From contig NC_069102.1 in the NCBI RefSeq assembly GCF_947172395.1, positions 4,866,442 to 4,930,441 of the forward strand: DNA of 64,000 nt, read 5' to 3'. Shown piece by piece: positions 61,401-64,000 of the stretch. Both the position numbers and the translations under genes were made by a program. How positions within the stretch are numbered: the first letter of the stretch is position 1; each line of letters begins with the position of its first letter. The notes below the pieces were generated by a model. That model did not search any database. It saw only the letters and a list, made by a program, of their open reading frames with translations, and was not told the DNA's origin. This DNA is from Bicyclus anynana. Lineage: Eukaryota; Arthropoda; Insecta; Lepidoptera; Nymphalidae.

Positions 61401-61833
61401 TAGTACAGATTCCAAATTCCACCTTGAAGTTCCGAACGTTCGAAAGTTTTTGTTAAATATGACGACCTATTAATTATGTATTTGTAAACATTCCCATTAC
61501 CCGCTATGTAATCAACCCCTGTAGCCAAGTTGCACGTCGATTCTCTTTCCACGATCGCAAACGCTTCGAAAACTAGAAAAATGTATGGGAATGACAGATC
61601 TTGATCACGTGACCTGTCGATAGCAAATGTCTTTCCACATACATTTTTCTATGATTTATGAACAAAATCATCATTCCCTTATATTTCGTAGCCAGGACTT
61701 CTTCCTACTCCAGTTTTGCCTGCAATCCTGCCCATCATAATGGTTTGAATCTAATCACTTTACTAATGATGCAATAACACGTAAATACACTCATCTAATA
61801 GTAATTTAGGATCAACATTATAATTACTAATAT

Positions 61834-62141
61834 CGTCGTCATCAACCCATATTCGGCTCACTGCTGAGCTCGAGTCTCCTCTCAGAATGAGGGGTAAGGC
61901 CAATAGTCCACCACGCTGGCCCAATGCGGATTGGCAGACTTCACACACGCAGAGAATTAAGATAATTCTCTGGTATGCAGGTTTCCTCACGATGTTTTCC
62001 TTCACCGATTGAGACACGTGATATTTAATTTCTTAAAATACACACAACTGAAAAGTTGGAGGTGCATGCCCCGGACTGGATTCGAACCTACACCCTCCGG
62101 AAGCGGAGGCAGAGGTCATATCCACTGGGCTATCACGGCTC
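61834..62141 (-). mobile_element. tRNA-derived SINE, family B
   Basis: A complete-looking inverse copy: CGTCATCAACCCATATTCGG to CTGGGCTATCACGGCT, with the B box as GGATTCGAACC. Confidence 0.8.
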
Positions 62142-62492
62142 ATTACTAATATGAGTATGAGTAAATAATTAATAGGAAACTGGTAACCCTAACTACCGTT
62201 AAGTGTTGAACACAATCCGGCTAAGTGGCTTACTCACGTTTCAATACTTTATTGAGTCAGCAGATTATTGTTGCTCGTAGTCTCGCATACTTGACAAATT
62301 GATATGGCTTACCAAAGTTGGCGACTTGTTTATCTCGTGTAAGTCTATAACTGTCGTATAGAAAAACTGGTCACCTTCTTGTCAGAGCATAGCTAGAATT
62401 CCGTTCTCATAAATCAATTCGATGTAAATATTATTATGTTTAATCATCAACGTGTATCTATAGTTAATTATGTATTAGAAACTGGAGCTCTA
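62142..62492. other. Gao intron, nothing recognised
   Basis: AT-rich sequence between a SINE and an RTE fragment; no ORF, hairpin or repeat seen. Confidence 0.5.
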
Positions 62493-62780
62493 AAACTACT
62501 GCGTGATCGAATCAGAAATGAGGATCAGCAGAAGAACCAAAGTCACCGACACAGCTCAACGAGTCGCGAAGCTGAAGTGGCCATGGGCGGGGCACACAGT
62601 TCGAAGAGCCGATGGACGTTGGGGTCCCAAGGTGTGGAATGACGACCTCGCACTAGAAAACGCAGTGTTGGTCAACTGAATGTCGGCTCGCTCGCGGCTC
62701 AAGATCGTGATGTTTGGAAGTCCCTATAAAAGGCCTAACAGTGGTAGTCCATCGGCTGACATGATGATGATGACAGATAC
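62493..62780 (+). mobile_element. RTE-type LINE 3' end, decayed
   Basis: CTGCGTGATCGAATCAGAAA and GAAGAACCAAAGTCACCGAC match 63440 onward. Several frameshifts break the ORF. It ends with GACATGATGATGATGA. Confidence 0.75.
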
Positions 62781-63369
62781 TAAAGAGGCAAAGTTAAGTT
62801 GGTAATTGCTGGATCTGGATCTGAAACCGATTTTGATAAAAAGCTACATTTTCACCGAGTAATCTAGACTATACGCAAGTAAAACCGCCGGGCGTCTGCA
62901 AGTATTATTTAAGTATGTATTACTTATATAATTATATTGTATCTCGTAAACTTTAATACCAGAAAATAGTAGTCCCCGTAGCAATACAATAAATATAATA
63001 ACTATAACACGAAGAGATAACAAACTACTGGTTACTCCTGTATTGACTAACTAACTAAAGGAAATAACTATTTATTCGTTACATTATTGACATACAATTA
63101 CATATTTATAAACCGCGGTGTTCCAGTCGGCTTAGTAATAGGTTTTTCCAAGTTACATGCTACGCTACCAACTGGCAAATGTTGCCCTAAATTATATAAA
63201 TTGAAACGTAATTCGTATCACTTAAGGTCTAGAATATATTGACATTTGATTAAAGTCTTGTACTATTGATTTTACATACGAGTACTAACAAAACAGAATC
63301 ATAAGTACAACCAATACTACATATAAATAAAATTGAAGTTTCTGTCTGTGATTTCAAAATAAATGTTTT

Positions 63370-63765
63370 AGATGTATCGCTTATGGGCCTCATAAAAAGG
63401 CTCAGAATCACACAGCGGGCGATGGAACGAGCTATGTTAGGAGTATCTCTTCGTGATCGAATCAGAAATGAGGAGATCCGCAGAAGAACCAAAGTCACCG
63501 ACATAGCTCAACGAGCTGCGAAGCTGAAGTGGCAATGGACGGGGCACATAGTTCGAAGAGCCAATGGACGTTGGGGTCCCAAAGTGCTGGAATGGCGACC
63601 CCGCACTAGTAAGCGCATGTGTCGATCCCCCACCAGGTGGACTGACGACATCAAGCGAGACGTAGGGATTCGCTGGATGCAGGTGGCTCAGTATCGTGAT
63701 GTTTGGAAGTCACTAAAAGAGGCCTATGTCCTGCAGTGGCAGTGGCTGATATGATGATGATGAAG
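63370..63765 (+). mobile_element. RTE-type LINE 3' end with open 123-codon frame
   Basis: MGLIKRLRITQRAMERAMLG, then AKLKWQWTGHIVRRANGRWG and RWTDDIKRDVGIRWMQVAQY, stop, then ATGATGATGATGA. Only the extreme 3' part of the ORF is present. It is closely related to the copy at 8184. Confidence 0.8.
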
Positions 63766-64000
63766 CACTTATAGTTATTTACATGATACCAAAACACACT
63801 GAAGCTTCTCTATCTGTTTGTCCGGGCTAATCTTTGGAACCGATTTTAATGGGCCTTGACTGGAAGGTAGAGGAGGTTCTTGAGGAAAAATTAATGGTTC
63901 TCGCGGGAATTGTGAAAAACTCACAAAACAACTCAAAATAAAACTCATAAAAACCCTACATAAACAGCACTCTGCAATGCGCATTTGGCTTATGATTTTA

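Overview
This window looks like nuclear DNA of a moth or butterfly (Lepidoptera). It is AT-rich, its genes are split by large introns, and it is full of repeats of lepidopteran type: tRNA-derived SINEs, RTE-type LINE tails ending in (GAT)n, Helitron-like pieces beginning TCCTACTAATATTATAAA or ending near CTAGT, and many short TIR elements (MITEs). There are no bacterial operons, rRNA genes, CRISPR arrays or free-standing tRNA genes.

Layout. (1) 157-1311, + strand: a compact three-exon gene, or the 3' end of one, whose product has two winged-helix-like stretches; a TFIIIC large-subunit (GTF3C1-like) C-terminus is my best but weak guess. (2) 2863-33984, + strand: the complete seven-exon coding sequence (382 codons before the stop) of the type II regulatory subunit of cAMP-dependent protein kinase (PKA-R2), spread over 31 kb with an intron of about 7.8 kb and one of about 13 kb. 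(3) 33985-43557: downstream DNA with perfect hairpins and several TIR elements. (4) 43558-44776, - strand: complete two-exon cyclin Q (CCNQ/FAM58-type, the CDK10 partner). (5) 44777-53369: gene-poor, with GC-rich patches and a roughly 32-bp minisatellite. (6) 53370-57521, - strand: the last four coding exons of the G protein alpha-o subunit, carrying switch I, switch II, NKKD, TCAT and the Go-specific C-terminus. The N-terminal exons must lie beyond 64000. (7) 57522-64000: the Gao intron, with a 5'-truncated LINE carrying an intact 533-codon reverse-transcriptase ORF, a long foldback sequence and RTE fragments.

Function. PKA-R2 holds the PKA catalytic subunit inactive until cAMP binds. Go-class G alpha subunits act in GPCR signalling that commonly feeds into the same pathway. 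Cyclin Q is unrelated (CDK10 activation). Nothing shows that the genes are co-regulated.

Most unusual features. Fragments of PKA-R2's own exons recur in its introns: a four-fold tandem array of exon 2 copies that keep intact 5' splice sites, a copy of the exon 3 tail with its donor, and an exon 5 fragment with a 27-nt deletion. Perfect CRE palindromes (TGACGTCA) are over-represented in the PKA-R2 locus, with three at ~64-bp spacing just after its stop codon. A near-perfect inverted duplication lies at 60884-61290. Local tandem repeats abut the Gao stop codon and one Gao splice donor.
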